This document shows, piece by piece, positions 1 to 10,841 of a DNA stretch of 64,000 nucleotides. A program made the translations under genes and the position numbers. Every line of letters begins with the position of its first letter. Position 1 is the first letter of the stretch. Under the pieces are notes generated by a model that saw only the letters and a list, made by a program, of their open reading frames with translations, searched no databases and had not been told where the DNA came from. This stretch comes from Prunella strophiata (Eukaryota; Chordata; Aves; Passeriformes; Prunellidae), in NCBI GenBank assembly GCA_036583965.1, contig JAZBQD010000030.1, positions 109,566,162-109,630,161 of the forward strand, read 5' to 3'.

Positions 1-3000
1 CTGGCTTGAGGTTCAGTTTATTCAGCTGTGCTCCCTCTCTTGTCATTCTTATAGTCAGTGGAGTGAACCTGGGCAAAAGAAAGGAACTCCTCTCCAGAAG
101 GCATTTCACACTCTAAAAGCTGTGAACTCTATTCCCAAACAGATTCTTTGATGCATTATCTCATGTCCTGAGCAAATGATCAGAGCAAAGGATATCTGGC
201 AGATGTGAAACTTAGAAAAGGAGCAGAGGGCAATTCAGACAGCAGGAGCACTCTTCTTTTTGGAATCACTCCACACAAGATAATATGGCCTGAATTACAA
301 GAGGCTCAAGAGACATTTTCAGCAATGGCATACCATGGTGGATCTTTTTTTTTTTTTTTTTTTGACATGCCCACACACAGTGAGCTGGCAAAAGTATTGC
401 TGAGGTAGTTATTCCCTTGCTATTCCTAAAACAGAAGGAAATAAACTATCTTAATATGCACAATTAATAAAGAACTGTGAATACCAGTGCTTATTTCTGA
501 CAACATAACTAAATATAACACAGTACTTTCCTTTTCAGGGTATAAATAAATGGATTGCCATTACTGCCACACACACAGAGCACATTTTGCCCAAAACATG
601 TGATTTCCAGGGCTACAGGTTTCCTCTTTTTCATGGAACAACCTTGGAATTTGGGTGTTAAAAGTGATTATTTTGGCCCATTCCCTGAGTGCCTGGTGTG
701 ACAAAAAAAAAATGTGAGCAAGAGAGCAAACAGACAGACTATTGTTTCCTCTTTTTTCATTCACTTCTCACAAATGGTTTTCTCAGAATCACAAGATACT
801 TTCATTGCAATTGCATCTTTTCTCTCATCACCTAGACTGTTCCTAGCAGTCAGCTTTGCTGTCTTACTCCACTGTCTCCACTAGTTAAGCAAAAAATTTG
901 TGGTTGTGGACTGTCCTCCCCTCATCCTCTCTTAAGTGTCCCTCCTCCATTTGCTAATTCTACTAGCTTCTCTGTAGGCAGAGAAAAAGTGTTGGAAAGT
1001 GTTGCAAAATCATTCACAACTTTTACCTTCTTTCGTTCTTTACCCTATATAAAATTGCACAAGTGGCCAAAGCTACTGTGATTTCTCTCTTGACTTTTTT
1101 CCCAGTTGCAAGCCACACTTTAAGTAAAGCTTAAGTGCCATGCACTGAAACCTCCACAGTGCAAAAACCAGAGATCTAAGGACATCATTTGATAAAGACG
1201 TGATACATTTCAGGTGTCACAGCATTTCTTTCATGGCTGACTCCAAGTACAGTTGAAGTTCTCCACACCACACACAGCCATGTCACCCCTTTTTGCTGTC
1301 CCCAGAGGTGTTCAATCTGTCTGTTCAATCTGTATTCTTTTCTTCTATATGTGTAGAGAGAGGTATGTCTCTGTTTCACCCTGGATTCTCAATAACTGTG
1401 TTAATAAGATGGGTGTTTTGCAGATCCACCACTTCTCTTTGCATGACACACATCTGAAAGCAAACAGCTCTCTCACTTCTCTTTCTAAGAGCCAAAAAAC
1501 CCTGGGGTATTGTATTCCTCTCTTTTTTTTCCCTAAATCTTCCCAGTGTTTCTAGTTTCAAAGTCCATAGGCAACATATTTGCCACACACAAGCTACAGG
1601 AGTTACTTTCTTCTCCTGACGGCCTTAGATGCTTTGTGTCAAGTTGTGTGTTCACACTAAAGAGAGGACAAATTAGCTGTCAACAATTAGGGTGTTTTTA
1701 AAATCACTCTAGGAACTCAGCTGTCTCTGTCTGAATTTTTCTGTAAGTGTATGGTAAGAGGAATGAGGAGCCACATCTTTGATGAAAACATTTCACACAG
1801 GCTTTTCAAACACCCCTCTCTGTTATTGTTCATCTTATTTTTGATGGGATACTTGTAGGGCAAAGATCATGTAACTGAGGTCTCTCTTTTGACCCCAGAG
1901 TCAAATACCCTGACTTACTGCTAGCAAATGACATATTAAAAAATCTGTGTTCAAAATAATAAAAATACATTTTTATTGTATGCTACTCAGTGTAAATACA
2001 AGGAACCATATCATCTGCAGCTGCTTCTCATTTTTGCTTGTGTGGTAAGAACCATCTTATAAATAATGGCAATGATTTGGCAGTGAGAACCCACTTTTAT
2101 TAACCCCAGGGTTGTTCAGTGGGTGCTGTAGGAATGGAGTCAGTGGTAGAAGAACATCCTTATATTTCATGTCCTCTGAGGAATGCTGCAGGTAGGGGCA
2201 AGTTAGCTGCATAAGGCTGGGCCTTCATGAACACCATTTAGAAGGGAAACAGAAGACAAGGTTGCCTTATAGATTAAAAATTCATGAGGCAATCCATATT
2301 CACAAGTCTGATGCAGGCAGCAAAGTGGTTTGCAACCTGATCTTTCCAAATCCTAAAGAGATTCCTGGCTATGGAGACACATTTGCCCTTCTTGCTTATT
2401 GGGAGATTCCACCAAAACTGGTACATAGGTATGAAAAAAGCAGGATAGAAGCCATTGCAAAGAACAACAGAAGAATTCTTTCAAATTATGTATCTTAGAA
2501 AGAAAAAATTTATATCCAGAACTGTAGAAAGTCACATATAAACTCCCAAGCTTTTAAAGTCGGGAAGTTTTTAGCCACAAAGAACTGATTCTGGGTGCAT
2601 CCCCATTCACCAAATGTCTGTTATTAAAAACAACACCTAGCATATCAAAAGAACAGTTCCCAAGCTAAGATATCCCATCAGGAAATGTTTCACTGAGAGA
2701 CATGAATTGGGTGACGCAAATATGTTCTGATTCACGTATAATTCTCAAGGAATGTTTATCTTCCTTTAAATTTAGCACAAATGTAAGCCTACTCTCCCAA
2801 GCTGATCACTGATTTGCAGGTGTCAGTGATACAGAGAGGCTGAAGAAGTGTCTAAAGACCCAAAAGTGAAATTCCCCTTCCTGCTGCTGGCAGCAGAAAT
2901 GGCCTTGGGACTGCGGGTCTTGCACAACCCCAGTTCCACATTCATTGTGCACAACGTAATCGTATTCCCCTGGTGACTAAAACCAAGGAAAAATAAAACA

Positions 3001-3329
3001 TGAACGTGGCAGACTAAGCATTGCTTGTGACAGCTTTGTTCTGTCACAAACGTTTACGTTGGCTCAGCTGGGTTTGAGCTCCTGCAAACAAACAAGGCAA
3101 ACACAGCCCCTGATGTGGAGCCGAAAATGAAACTGTCGAGGCTGAGAACAGCAGCTTTCAAACACCCGGGTGGTGCTAAAACACCCCCTCACCACCCCAC
3201 CCACCTACGGCAGCTCCAGGTGCGGTTCTGTTCTCCGTCAAATCCCACTCAACTATTTACTACATATAAACACAGAACAAATATGCTACTTTTGCCAACC
3301 TACACCTAACGTACTTTGAAACACAACTT
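1..3329. other. 5' flanking DNA of ICOSLG, no gene recognised
   Basis: This stretch is AT-rich non-coding DNA with a T-run near 343-363. The open frames in it are short (at most about 100 codons), show no domain or recognisable motif, and are not bounded by convincing splice sites. No CR1 3' end was seen here. Base composition changes sharply to GC-rich at about 3.33 kb, where the ICOSLG promoter island begins. Confidence 0.6.
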
Positions 3330-3615
3330 TCCCGGTCCCCAGGCAGGATTCTCCGAGCTCTCCGAGCGCAGTCCCTGCCCTCCCCAGGGGCTTGGGGACC
3401 GATCTCCAGCGCCTCGCAGAGCCAAGGGGACGCCGCTGTCTCCGTGCTATGGCAAAAGCTGCCCAGCCCCGGCTCCCCAGGGCTCGTCCATCCTGACGGG
3501 CACCGGCGTCCTCCCCGCAGGGCTCATGGATTTGCAGGAGCCGGCATCCCCCATCCAGCGGCACCGACGGGGCTGGGGAAAGGGTTCAGTGTGGACGGGC
3601 CCGAGCCCCCACTCG

Positions 3616-3714
3616 GCCGTGCCGAGCCGGGCCGAGCCGAGCCGTGCCGAGCCGAGCCGGGCCGTGCCGAGCCGGGCCGTGCCGTGCCGAGCCGGCCGGG
3701 CCGAGCCGTGCCGG
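3616..3714. repeat. GCCGAGCC/GCCGTGCC tandem repeat in the ICOSLG promoter
   Basis: About 100 bases consist of imperfect 5- and 10-base units of the type GCCGAGCCGG and GCCGTGCCGA. They lie in the CpG island, about 150 bases upstream of the ICOSLG start codon. A related block (CAGCACGGCT, GGCTCGGCAC) runs from about 3821 to 3862 and ends right at the start codon. Such repeats can vary in length between individuals. They are C-rich on one strand and G-rich on the other. Confidence 0.85.
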
Positions 3715-3862
3715 TCCCGCTGCGCGCAGCGCCGCGGCCGCTGGGCAGGCGGAAATCCCCGGCGCAAGGAGGAGGCGTGGGAGGAAAAAGGGAACGGCCG
3801 GGGGCGGGCAGCTGGGCGGCTCAGCACGGCTCAGCACGGCTGGCTCGGCACGGCTCGGCACG

Positions 3863-3876
3863 ATGAAGCCGCGAGG
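3863..3876 (+). CDS. ICOSLG: ICOSLG coding exon 1 (start codon and first residues)
   Basis: The ATG at 3863 has A at -3 (CACGATGA), a good initiation context. The exon codes M-K-P-R and the first two bases of G5, then reaches a strong donor (GG|GTGAGT). The intron is phase 2. Joined to the exon at 7494, it gives a continuous signal peptide starting MKPRGCGFLLLL. The bases before the ATG back to the unknown transcription start would be 5' UTR. The start was chosen because it is the only ATG in this exon compatible with the downstream frame. The second B7 gene at 49.5 kb also begins M-K and breaks in phase 2, which supports this model. Confidence 0.8.
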
Positions 3877-6800
3877 GTGAGTGGTGCCCGCGGGGAAGGG
3901 TCGCTGTCGCTGTCGCTCCGTGCGCGCTGGGACGCGGCGGCCGCATCCCGGGTAGGGATGCGCATCCCCCTTAGGAAACGCGAGTTTTGCTGCTGCGGCG
4001 GGCAGGGAAAGCGCTGGCGGGGGTTGAGGTGCTAAAATGCAGTCGGGACAGGCTGCGGAGCAGGTCCCGGTCCGCCCGGAGCCGGGAGCCGGGGGTTGCC
4101 TGAGCTCCCCGTCAGCCCGGGCAGGGTCCCCGGTCCGTACGCGGCCATCGAGGGCTCCTGGTAATTAACGGGCCTTTTATGGATGTTTTCAGCTGAAGGG
4201 TTGCGATGGGACGTGACTCACTGGGGTTCATTGCCCAGGGCAGCGCTGCTTTACAGCAGGTGCTGGAAAAGCTCCGCAGGTGAACTGCTTAGGGCACCTG
4301 CTGATCGAGAAGAGCCGTGTCGCCACAAGGTTGGGGGACAAAGTGAGTGTCAGCAGTGGAGCTAAGCCCCCGAAGTTGGTATTGCAAGCATCGGGATATC
4401 TCTTGCCACAGCAGCAATATCCCATGGCTTTAATATACATAGTGATGGAAAAGTTGAGGTGCTGGTAGGAGGAATAATCGCAGCCATGAAAGGGGAAGTG
4501 CAACTTTCTCCTGTTTCACACGGCATTTTAAAAGCACTTGCAGAAGAGGAAGGTGTGGGAAAGGAATTGAAAAAGTAAAAAAATTAAAATATTTTTTTAA
4601 AAATTAGTAGAGCAGGACCCGAAGAAGTAGTGCACCTATGGCAGCACTTAATTGAGCTCACTGCTAGTGGTGGACACAGGATCTGAGTGAATGTAAAGGG
4701 CAAAATGCTCTACAGACCAGGCAGAGCATTTCTCCCTTCTTTCCAATTGAAGCCTGGAACTAAGGTCGTGGGTGGACACCACCCCCACAAAACCACAGCA
4801 GCAACTTCCTTAAGAAGGAGGATGAGGCATCTCTGGATCTGTCTAACCTTGACTGTGGCATCACTTATTAAAATAAGAAATCAAGATCTGCTTTGTATAC
4901 ATACCTATGAGAATCAGTTCTGGCTGAATATCTAAATGTCTGTTGGCATTAGCAAATGCCTACCATGGGAAATTCCCTAGAGAGCCCCATAAATATTAGT
5001 TATTGTTTTCATTCTATTCAAATGAGTTGCCTATATCCGTAGCTTCTAACTTGGGTTGGGAATAATGAAACAAACACAGGCATGGGATTAAGAAAAATTG
5101 AGACTACATGAACTGATCTTGTCAAGACAGACTTCTACAAGCCCTGGCACAAAAATGATGACTCATGTGCAGTGTAAAAAAATACAACAGGAATAAAATA
5201 CAAATCCATGTGTAAAAGCCACTGTCAAAATCTTTACACTTATGTTTATGCATTAGTAAAAGAAAATCTATTGTTGTTCTGTTTTGTAGGGTTGTGTGTT
5301 TTACATCTTTGATATTGGTTAAAAAACTACTTAATGTAAGAGAAGTAGTAGAAGAGACAGAACAGAATGCTTAGGTGTGCTTCCTTGGGAGGCTTCCTGT
5401 GAGACTGATTGCAGATTTACTGAAGTAATAGAGCAGAAATTTTCCACACTGGGCATCCACTTAAACTTTTAAAGCCTCATCTATCAAATAATTTCAAAAG
5501 ACACAGAAAAAGAAAATAAAAAATACAATTCTAACAGGTTCTCCCCTAAAGTGTCTCCACCTCAGTCTCTGGAAATGGGTCTTCAAGTAGAGGTTTTGTA
5601 AATTTTGTGTCAGGAATGTCCTCTGCTTTCTGCATGGGAAGCTGAATATGCTTGGGAAGATAATAATTTTCTTTGGGGGCAGGTGGAAAATTAGAGACAC
5701 TCCTCTGCAGCAGAGGAGCCCCAAGTTGTGCCCAGGCAGGTGATGGGAGTAAAGCTGGGCAGAAGCAAAGCTGTGCCTGGGGAGTGATGTGTGAACTCCT
5801 GTGCTTGGCTGGACAAAGGAGCAGAAGCTGTGGGAAAGGGCAGGAAGCCTGGAAAAGAGGGGATTTTGTAAAGCACAGCAAAGTGAGAATTGGCTGCTGG
5901 GGAGTGAGCTTAGGGTTAGGCCTTGGAGGGAGGAGGGCCAGGCAGGGCAGGGTTGGTCTGGGGGAAGGCAGTGACCAGCCTGGCTGGGAGGCTCTGGAGC
6001 TCAGTCCTGCACAGAAATGGCCTGCTGGGAGCAGCTGTCCCTTTGGCCAGCCCAGGGCTCAGAGCTGGCCTGGCTGAGGGCTGAGTGATGCCTTGAGAGG
6101 CTGCCTGGAACAGAGGCTAGGCAGTGTTACAGGAATAAAGTAGGGATTTATTAAAAGGCTTTCAAAGGACACACCTTGGGCAGTGCAAGAGCCTGGCTGA
6201 GGCTACACTCAAGATGGGCTCCTGGGTCACATCCTTTTCACACTTCTATAAGTTTTGGTCCGTTTCCATATTGGGGTTAATTGTCCAATTACAGCTTCAG
6301 GTTATGCAGTTCCATCCTCCCAGATTGCTCTCCTCAATTCAATAAATTTTGTTTGCACTTTTTGGGCCTGAAGCTGCAATGGTGTCCTTGGTTCTCAGGC
6401 TGGAAAATGATTGTTTTGTCTGACTAAACTGTGAGGAGAACTTGCTAGCACTTTATGTGAAATTCAGAGTTCTATACTAGTGCAGTACAGAATCTGGAAA
6501 ATATGAAAGCTAAAACTTAAGGCATCATGAGAGCTCTGGGGGAAGGGAGCCAGCTGAACCTGGGTAGTGTGGCCTCTCAGTCCTGCTTGCAAAGATGAGC
6601 TGGGTATGCTGGTGACAGGCCAGTGCTGCTGCCACTCTGCCTGTCAGCTCAGCTTTGAAACCTTACTGCACCTGAGCAATATCAAGGTGGCCAGCTCAGC
6701 CACAACTCTCATTCCAAAACCTTTCCAGGCATCTTTCTTTCCCTTCCTACAGCAGTCTGGAGGAAGGAGAGCACAACGTGTAACTAGGTGTGGTGGTGAA

Positions 6801-7493
6801 AGGCTGCTTTTAAAGTAACTCACAGGGAAGTGCTGTCCATTTATCTCCCTTAAACCCCTGTGGGATGAATGGGTTAAACTGGGTTTCCTATGGCCTCCTT
6901 TGCTTTGGGGAAACTCCTGCACAGATTTGCCCCTCCCGAGTAATCAAACACACCAAACTCTTCCCAGCAAAAACCTTTGCACAGCTCTCCACTATCAGCA
7001 GGTTTCCTGTTTACACATTTTCACTCAGTGCACAACCTGGTGGGCAGCATGGGCAGCTGCTGTTTTGTTTTGAACCAGACAAAATGACTCCTTGAGTTTC
7101 AGCAAAAGATTGGAAAACCTGGGTTTGACCTGTGCAGCCACTGACCCTCCCAGTGACCCAGATAGCCTCCAGTGCCTGTTTGTCCAGCAAACCAATCAAA
7201 TCTTTCAGAAGAGAAGACAGGCCCAGCACCAGCTTCATGCCCTCTGCCCTGATTCCAATATTAGTGCATTTTGCTGCTATTCGTGGCCTTGGCCACCAAA
7301 CCACTGCTGAGTTGTATAAACAGAAGTTTTGCAGCTGTCAAAAATGCAAATACTTAATGGGGCATTACATGGGAGCAGTACCTAATTTACCTACTTCTGC
7401 CACTATATTAAAACAATCAAAATTGGGTTAATTGCTTATTTAAACAGCAGAGATGCAAAGTCAGTTGTAACACTCGTTTGCTTTTTGTTTTAG
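3877..7493 (+). other. ICOSLG intron 1
   Basis: This intron is about 3.6 kb and links the CpG-island exon to the signal-peptide exon. The first 260 bases are still GC-rich island. The remainder is AT-rich except for a GC-richer part around 5.7-6.1 kb. It holds an LTR-like block at about 6.09-6.48 kb, listed separately. No coding exon was recognised. The donor is GTGAGT and the acceptor is TTTTGTTTTAG. Confidence 0.7.
6090..6480 (-). mobile_element. LTR-like element, probably a solo LTR
   Basis: The block has the look of a long terminal repeat on the minus strand. Near its + strand left end is GGATTTATT, which reads as a poly-A signal on the minus strand. The right part holds mixed promoter-like sequence. 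It resembles LTRs dispersed in songbird genomes, but I judged this from memory of the style, not from an alignment. Edges are approximate, and no target-site duplication or internal retroviral genes were identified. It could also be an unclassified repeat or unique DNA. Confidence 0.35.
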
Positions 7494-7534
7494 GTGCGGA
7501 TTTCTGTTACTGCTCTTTCTTATCCTGAAAGCTG
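7494..7534 (+). CDS. ICOSLG: ICOSLG coding exon 2 (signal peptide core)
   Basis: This 41-base exon codes residues 6-18, C-G-F then a run of leucines and I-L-K-A, the hydrophobic core of the signal peptide. It enters in phase 2 and leaves in phase 1 (GCT G|GTAAGT). The acceptor is CTTTTTGTTTTAG. Joining it to exon 1 gives GG|G for Gly5, and joining it to the IgV exon gives G|TT for Val19, both in frame without a stop. The exon is too short to appear in an ORF search and was found by matching phases. Signal cleavage probably falls after about residue 18-21, just before the LEKKN start of the IgV domain. Confidence 0.85.
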
Positions 7535-9712
7535 GTAAGTTCAGAAAAACTCAGTAAAAAATTAACTTCCCTCCCTTTAATGTGTTTGGCCAAGTGCACA
7601 AAGTAGTTGTAAAATGTACAATACGAACATCTCTGTGTTTTCTACAAGATACTGAAGAATTCCCCAGAGTGAAATGTTTCTCTGACATGCATCAGAGAAA
7701 GGAGACACAATTAATTTCTATCAGTTTCATTGCAGAGAACAGCAAGGGTCCTTATGGATGCTCTTGCTCAGATTGCTTTGCTTGCTTCAGAGACCTCCCT
7801 GTGTACTTATCTCTGTCAACAAAAAGGCCCTAGAAGTGGAGTAATAACAGCTGCTGATAAGCAAATCTAACATGCCTGTATACTCAAGAGCAGGATTATA
7901 CATCAGGGTATCAACTAGCCAATACTAGTAATTTTGCTACTTCTTATTAGTAGTAAATTTACTACTACTATTAGTAATTTTTCTACAGTTCTAAAATATC
8001 CATTGCAAAACCATGGTAGAATTAATTAGAGTGGATGCTTTTGCTCAGATTGCTTTACTTGCTTCAGAGATCTCCCTGTGTACTTTGTCAACAAAAGGCC
8101 TTAGAACTGGAGTAATAACAGCTGCTGATAAGCAAATCTAACATGTATACTCAGGACTAGGATTATACATCATGGTATCAACTAGCCAATACTAGTAATT
8201 TTACTGCTTCTTATTAGTAGTAAATTTACTAATACTATTAGTAATTTTACTTTTACTACAGTTCTAAAATATCCATTGCAAAACAAGGGTAGAATTAAAT
8301 CACACCACCTGGAGATTTTTAATGTTTTTAGAGTTCTCTCCTTTGTTCTTAATCACTGAGAAGGACCTCAACAAAGTCACCAAGGAAATTCCCTGGCCCC
8401 AATATCAGGACAAGCTGTACCAGATTCAGTCTCAATAGATGCTGGCTGACCTGCTTCTGGCCAGTCATGGAGTTGCACCCATCTTGCCAGGGCATTATTT
8501 TTCCTGCTATTCCAACAAGTTTCCCAAAATCTGAGCCAAGCAATTGTGTTGCAGTTCAAGCTGTTACTTCAGTGCCAGTGCCTGGTAAACACCCTGCCTT
8601 TCTCCCTGCAAGCACTGTGTCTGCCTCAGTGGTAGTTTTAGACCAGGGTGCCCAGCTCAGGGGTGTAGTTGAGCTGTTTCTGAGCCCAGTGCACCCTCAC
8701 AAGGACAGGTTCCCCTTTAACACTGACACCTCCCTCCCACCTCACCACGAGCTGTTTCTGCATTTCCAAACCTCCACTCTGTCATCTTCCTTTCTCTCAG
8801 CCATCCACCCACGTAATCCCTTCCCCCAGCTGCAATCTCTCCCATCCAGCCCCATGCCTGACCCCTCTGGCCAGGCACTCACAACACAAACACTGCTTTG
8901 GTGCCACCAACCAGTCACACCAGTGAGGTTTTGGCTGCTGGTCTGGAGGGGATGGATCCAGCAGGGAGGCCGTGGGCAGAGCTGCCCAGCCCTGTGGGAA
9001 TCACTGAGCTGTGCTTTCTGCATCAGCTGTCAGCCACCTCCTGCCTTTGCCTTGCTCACATGGAGCAGAGCCTGCCCATCTCATGTCCTAAAGGCAGGAA
9101 AAGTGTTCTGAAAGCCAGATACGGTCCTGAATTTACCTCAAGTGACCCTCAAGATGTAAATGTCTAATGAATGGAGGTGTCTGGGCGTGCTGGTTTGCCA
9201 GCTGAGAGTGTTTATTCAGAGGGTGTCACTGACAGTAGCAGTTAAATGTGGTTGCTTTGTCATTCTGGCTTTGAGAAATACTGCTTTAACTCCCCTTCTT
9301 AATTTTTTGAGTCTCAAAACAATGGCAGCACTCTTTCTTAGCAATGTTTCCACTTCTTGTGATCTAAGTGTAGTTATTTGGTATTTTTCTTAATTAAAAA
9401 AAAAAGTGATTATTGAAGCATTAGGACTTGAATATGTGTCAGTGTGCAAAGTGAAATGTGGCTATCCATGGGGCTAGGAATGATTAACACTGCTTGGCTC
9501 TCAGAGGAAAGGTCCCTTTGGACAATGCACAGACAAATGGAGAGAATTAGCCACTGGAAATTTGAGGAGAAGGAATGACTATGAAGACAGCACACTCACC
9601 TACCTGCTATAAACTAATACCAGAGTCTATATGTGGCTATAATGTACTTGAAAATAATTACTTTTTCCCCCACATAACCTCCCTTTTTTCTCTCTCTCTT
9701 TTAATCTTGTAG
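7535..9712 (+). other. ICOSLG intron 2
   Basis: The intron is about 2.2 kb. It carries a direct tandem duplication of about 275 bases (7757-8032 and 8033-8300, listed separately). The rest (8.3-9.7 kb) has no recognised repeat or exon. A 214-codon open frame at 8467-9111 shows no domain. It starts in intronic sequence and is probably fortuitous. Confidence 0.7.
7757..8300. repeat. Tandem direct duplication of about 275 bp in intron 2
   Basis: Two adjacent copies run about 7757-8032 and 8033-8300. Both begin GGATGCT(C/T)TTGCTCAG and pass through TAATAACAGCTGCTGATAAG. They share TCAACTAGCCAATACTAG, a palindromic TTAGTAGTAAATTTACTA stretch, and an end near AAAATATCCATTGCAAAAC. Copies differ by scattered substitutions and small indels, so the duplication is not very recent. 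It does not touch an exon. Confidence 0.9.
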
Positions 9713-10084
9713 TTACGGCACTAGAGAAGAAGAACATCATCAGTAAACTTGGAGACAATGTCACACTAAGTTGCATTTATAACGAAAGAAAACCCTTGCA
9801 ATTAAAAAACCTACGGGTATATTGGCAAATAGCTGATGATTCCTATCAAGAAAAGTGTTCAGTTGTACATGCACTGATCTCTGGCCAAGATGATAACAGC
9901 AATCAGTGTATTCGCTTTAAAGACAGGACTCAGTTATTCTGGGATAGGTTGGAAAATGGTGATTTTTCTCTGCTATTGCTAAATGTCAGCCAGAGTGATG
10001 GACATACATACAAATGCATAGTGCAGGAGAAAACTGAACTTCCCAAAGTGATTCACCAGGCAGAAGTGGTTCTCAGCTTAGCAG
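9713..10084 (+). CDS. ICOSLG: ICOSLG coding exon 3 (IgV domain)
   Basis: This 372-base exon (phase 1 in, phase 1 out) codes residues 20-142, the membrane-distal V-set domain that binds ICOS on T cells. The canonical disulfide pair is C39 (VTLSC) and C120 (YKC). The B7-type VYWQ sits at 54-57, and D114-G-H-T-Y-K-C is the F-strand motif. N-glycosylation sequons are N34 (NVT) and N109 (NVS). Two further cysteines, C67 and C84, lie in the C'-D region. They are not present in human ICOSLG as I remember it and could form an extra disulfide. The acceptor is TTTAATCTTGTAG and the donor AGCAG|GTAAGA. The family call rests mainly on the next exon, and this exon is consistent with it. Confidence 0.92.
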
Positions 10085-10556
10085 GTAAGAACTTGCGTCA
10101 CTTTGCCCAAATTCTCATTTCCACTTTTCTAATTTGTGGTATTATATTTAAGCACAACTTTAATTTTGAAGCAGACTTCTACCCTTTGCTGAAATTAAGT
10201 CTGCTTAATTTAAATGTTACAGACAGGGAATGTAAACCTTGGAGAATGCATGTAAGAACTGTTTACCCAGTGTGTGTTTCCTTTTCTTCTTGCTTTTCAT
10301 GGGTATGAGAGCTTTTCATGTGACTGGGTGACAGCAGCTGAAGTTGGTCCTTTCTTTAGGTTTGGCTTTAGCTTTCTGCCCTCCCAGTGATTCTCTCAGC
10401 TCTCTGGTTTACAGACCAAACCTGCAGGCATTTCTCTTTCAAGTCATGAGGGTGGTGTGAAATCCAGCACTTTGTTCAGAATCCATCTCAAAATTTTGCC
10501 TTTCCAGTATGTTCCAAAATGTCAACAACCTATTTCTTTTTCTCCTTGCTCTCCAG
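10085..10556 (+). other. ICOSLG intron 3
   Basis: This short intron of about 470 bases separates the IgV and IgC exons. It has no repeat or regulatory element I can recognise. The frame stays open for a while past the donor, but the GTAAGA site and the clean phase-1 join show that the extension is intronic. Confidence 0.75.
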
Positions 10557-10841
10557 CGAGTTACAGCCAACCAGTACTCAGTGGACCAATAAGAAACAGT
10601 GACAGCACTGGAGAGGAGGTGACCTTTTACTGCAGGTCTGGCAATGGATACCCAAAGCCCAATGTTTACTGGATCAATAAAGTGAACAACAGTCGCCTGT
10701 CTCTGTCAGAAACACAGATCATTCCCCACGACGACGGCACTTTCAGCGTTTTCAGCACGCTGAAGGTGAAAGCCACTTCTAACATGCAAATAGAGTGCTT
10801 CATAGAAAATGAGATGCTGCAGGAGAATCTATCAGCCAACT
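10557..10841 (+). CDS. ICOSLG: ICOSLG coding exon 4 (IgC domain)
   Basis: This 285-base exon (phase 1 in and out) codes residues 144-237, the membrane-proximal C-set domain. It carries the most diagnostic sequence in the window. VTFYC (C168) is followed by GYPKPNVYWIN (173-183), then NNS, and MQIECFIEN (C223) and LQENLS near the end. Human ICOSLG has a very similar GYPRPNVYWINKTDNSLL and CIENVLLQQNLT as I recall it, which makes this ICOSLG and not CD80 or CD86. Sequons are N186 and N233. The acceptor is TTGCTCTCCAG. The join GCA G|CG gives Ala143 and the start AASYSQP, comparable to human AANFSVP. The donor is AACT|GTAAGT. Confidence 0.95.

Larger units (their letters stand above)
3330..4140 (+). 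promoter_or_regulatory. CpG-island promoter of ICOSLG
   Basis: About 0.8 kb is strongly GC-rich and dense in CpG, unlike the AT-rich DNA on both sides. It surrounds the first coding exon (ATG at 3863). A GC-box-like GGGGGCGGG lies near 3800, about 60 bases before the start codon. No clear TATA box is visible, as expected for a CpG-island promoter with dispersed initiation. The transcription start site cannot be fixed by eye but should lie within roughly 3.4-3.86 kb. The island contains two blocks of GCCGAGCC/GCACGGCT repeats. Open frames across it on both strands reflect GC richness and are not read as genes. Confidence 0.8.

Noticed and set aside
3316..4035. 239-codon open frame on the + strand through the CpG island (and overlapping frames on both strands)
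   Set aside because: It is caused by GC-rich repeat sequence in the promoter. The product is a low-complexity S/R/A/P string, and the real ICOSLG start lies in a different frame within it.
8467..9111. 214-codon open frame in ICOSLG intron 2
   Set aside because: No domain, no conserved motif, and it is flanked by confirmed introns of ICOSLG on the same strand.
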